NCBI GenBank assembly: GCA_965279085.1
Contig: OZ257149.1
Location: 868,001-932,000 of the forward strand
DNA length: 64,000 bases
Reading direction: 5' to 3'
DNA from: UBA7672 sp965279085
Lineage (GTDB): Bacteria; Pseudomonadota; Alphaproteobacteria; Caulobacterales; Hyphomonadaceae
The number at the start of each line of letters is the position of its first letter. The stretch's first letter is position 1. A program made the position numbers and the translations under genes. Below, in pieces: positions 63,793-64,000 of the stretch. The notes beneath the pieces are model-generated. The model was not told the origin of the DNA and did no database searches. It saw only the letters and a program-made list of their open reading frames with translations.

Positions 63793-64000
63793 ATGGGAAG
63801 CGTGTTTATCAGTCACGCGGGTGCCGATCAGGCGCAGGTCAAATTCATCCATCAAGCTCTTAAAAAGCGCGGGCACCGCGTTCGGTTTAGTTCGGACTTC
63901 CTAGACGGTTATGAGGCGGGCGTAGACTGGGCTGAACAGATCGAAATTGAAGTGAAATCCTTCGACCTGACGGTGTTCTGGATCACCAAGAAATGGCTCT
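63793..64000 (+). CDS. TIR-domain protein, N-terminal part (runs off the window)
   Basis: The first 69 residues of a protein starting MGSVFISHAGADQAQVKFIH, then a helix, SSDFLDGYEAGVDW and DLTVFWITKKW. This is the start of a TIR domain: FISHAGAD is the first strand and loop, and VDWAEQIEIEVKSFDLTVFWI the helix and fourth strand. GGGGAG lies a few bases upstream of the ATG. The rest is outside the window, so the full architecture is unknown. Two neighbouring TIR genes suggest a TIR-based conflict or defence locus. Confidence 0.8.
   Translation, partial: MGSVFISHAGADQAQVKFIHQALKKRGHRVRFSSDFLDGYEAGVDWAEQIEIEVKSFDLTVFWITKKWL

Noticed and set aside
1..64000. CRISPR array or long direct repeats
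   Set aside because: No regularly spaced repeats seen anywhere. The only repeated elements noted are the three T-arm-like 19-mers and the TetR palindromes.

Overview
The window is GC-rich DNA with dense, overlapping genes. Its gene families (two DUF2924-associated large serine recombinases, Cox-type molybdenum hydroxylase, DOMON-like and DUF1801 proteins) are typical of Alphaproteobacteria. A Caulobacterales/Hyphomonadaceae-like host is my inference; no rRNA or marker gene fixes the taxon. I found no intact tRNA, rRNA or CRISPR array.

1-8 kb is catabolic and redox: the end of an enoyl-CoA hydratase, a biotin-dependent acyl-CoA carboxylase alpha subunit (leucine-pathway order), a nitronate-monooxygenase-like flavoprotein, a TIGR03084-type protein, then a three-subunit molybdenum hydroxylase with its own MoaD/ThiS-like protein. 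8-14 kb is a compact peptidoglycan amino-sugar salvage set: NamZ-like exo-muramidase, BadF-type sugar kinase, MurQ, NagA and an SIS-type GlcN-6-P deaminase, enough to take MurNAc to fructose-6-P.

14-29 kb is a hybrid PKS/NRPS locus: one PKS module (KS-AT-KR-DH-ACP-TE), a flippase, one NRPS starter-like module (formyltransferase, half a condensation domain, an adenylation domain interrupted by a luciferase-like monooxygenase and a methyltransferase, PCP) and an Sfp-type phosphopantetheinyl transferase. 29-34 kb is an RND efflux pump with a divergent TetR regulator and two palindromes between them. 34-35.7 kb is an ArsR/SRPBCC/DUF1801 operon.

35.8-46 kb resembles a TerY-P (YegI/K/L-like) phospho-signalling cluster: TIR-TPR protein, cold-shock-like membrane protein, PP2C phosphatase, kinase, membrane protein with a TonB-like C-terminus, vWA protein, second PP2C, and a vWA paralogue without its metal site.

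46-64 kb is accessory and mosaic. It starts with a broken DISARM-type helicase remnant and two serine recombinases. A likely RiPP operon follows (NHLP/Os1348-like precursor, SPASM radical SAM, rSAM_ocin_1-like radical SAM, clostripain-like protease), then a metallopeptidase / MBL hydrolase / patatin triad, then two TIR proteins, the last cut by the window end. Three 19-bp tRNA-T-arm-like sequences, same orientation and about 5 kb apart, fall at the module borders and may be attachment-site scars. The best candidates for undescribed biology are the RiPP operon, the triad and the TIR-linked kinase/phosphatase cluster.
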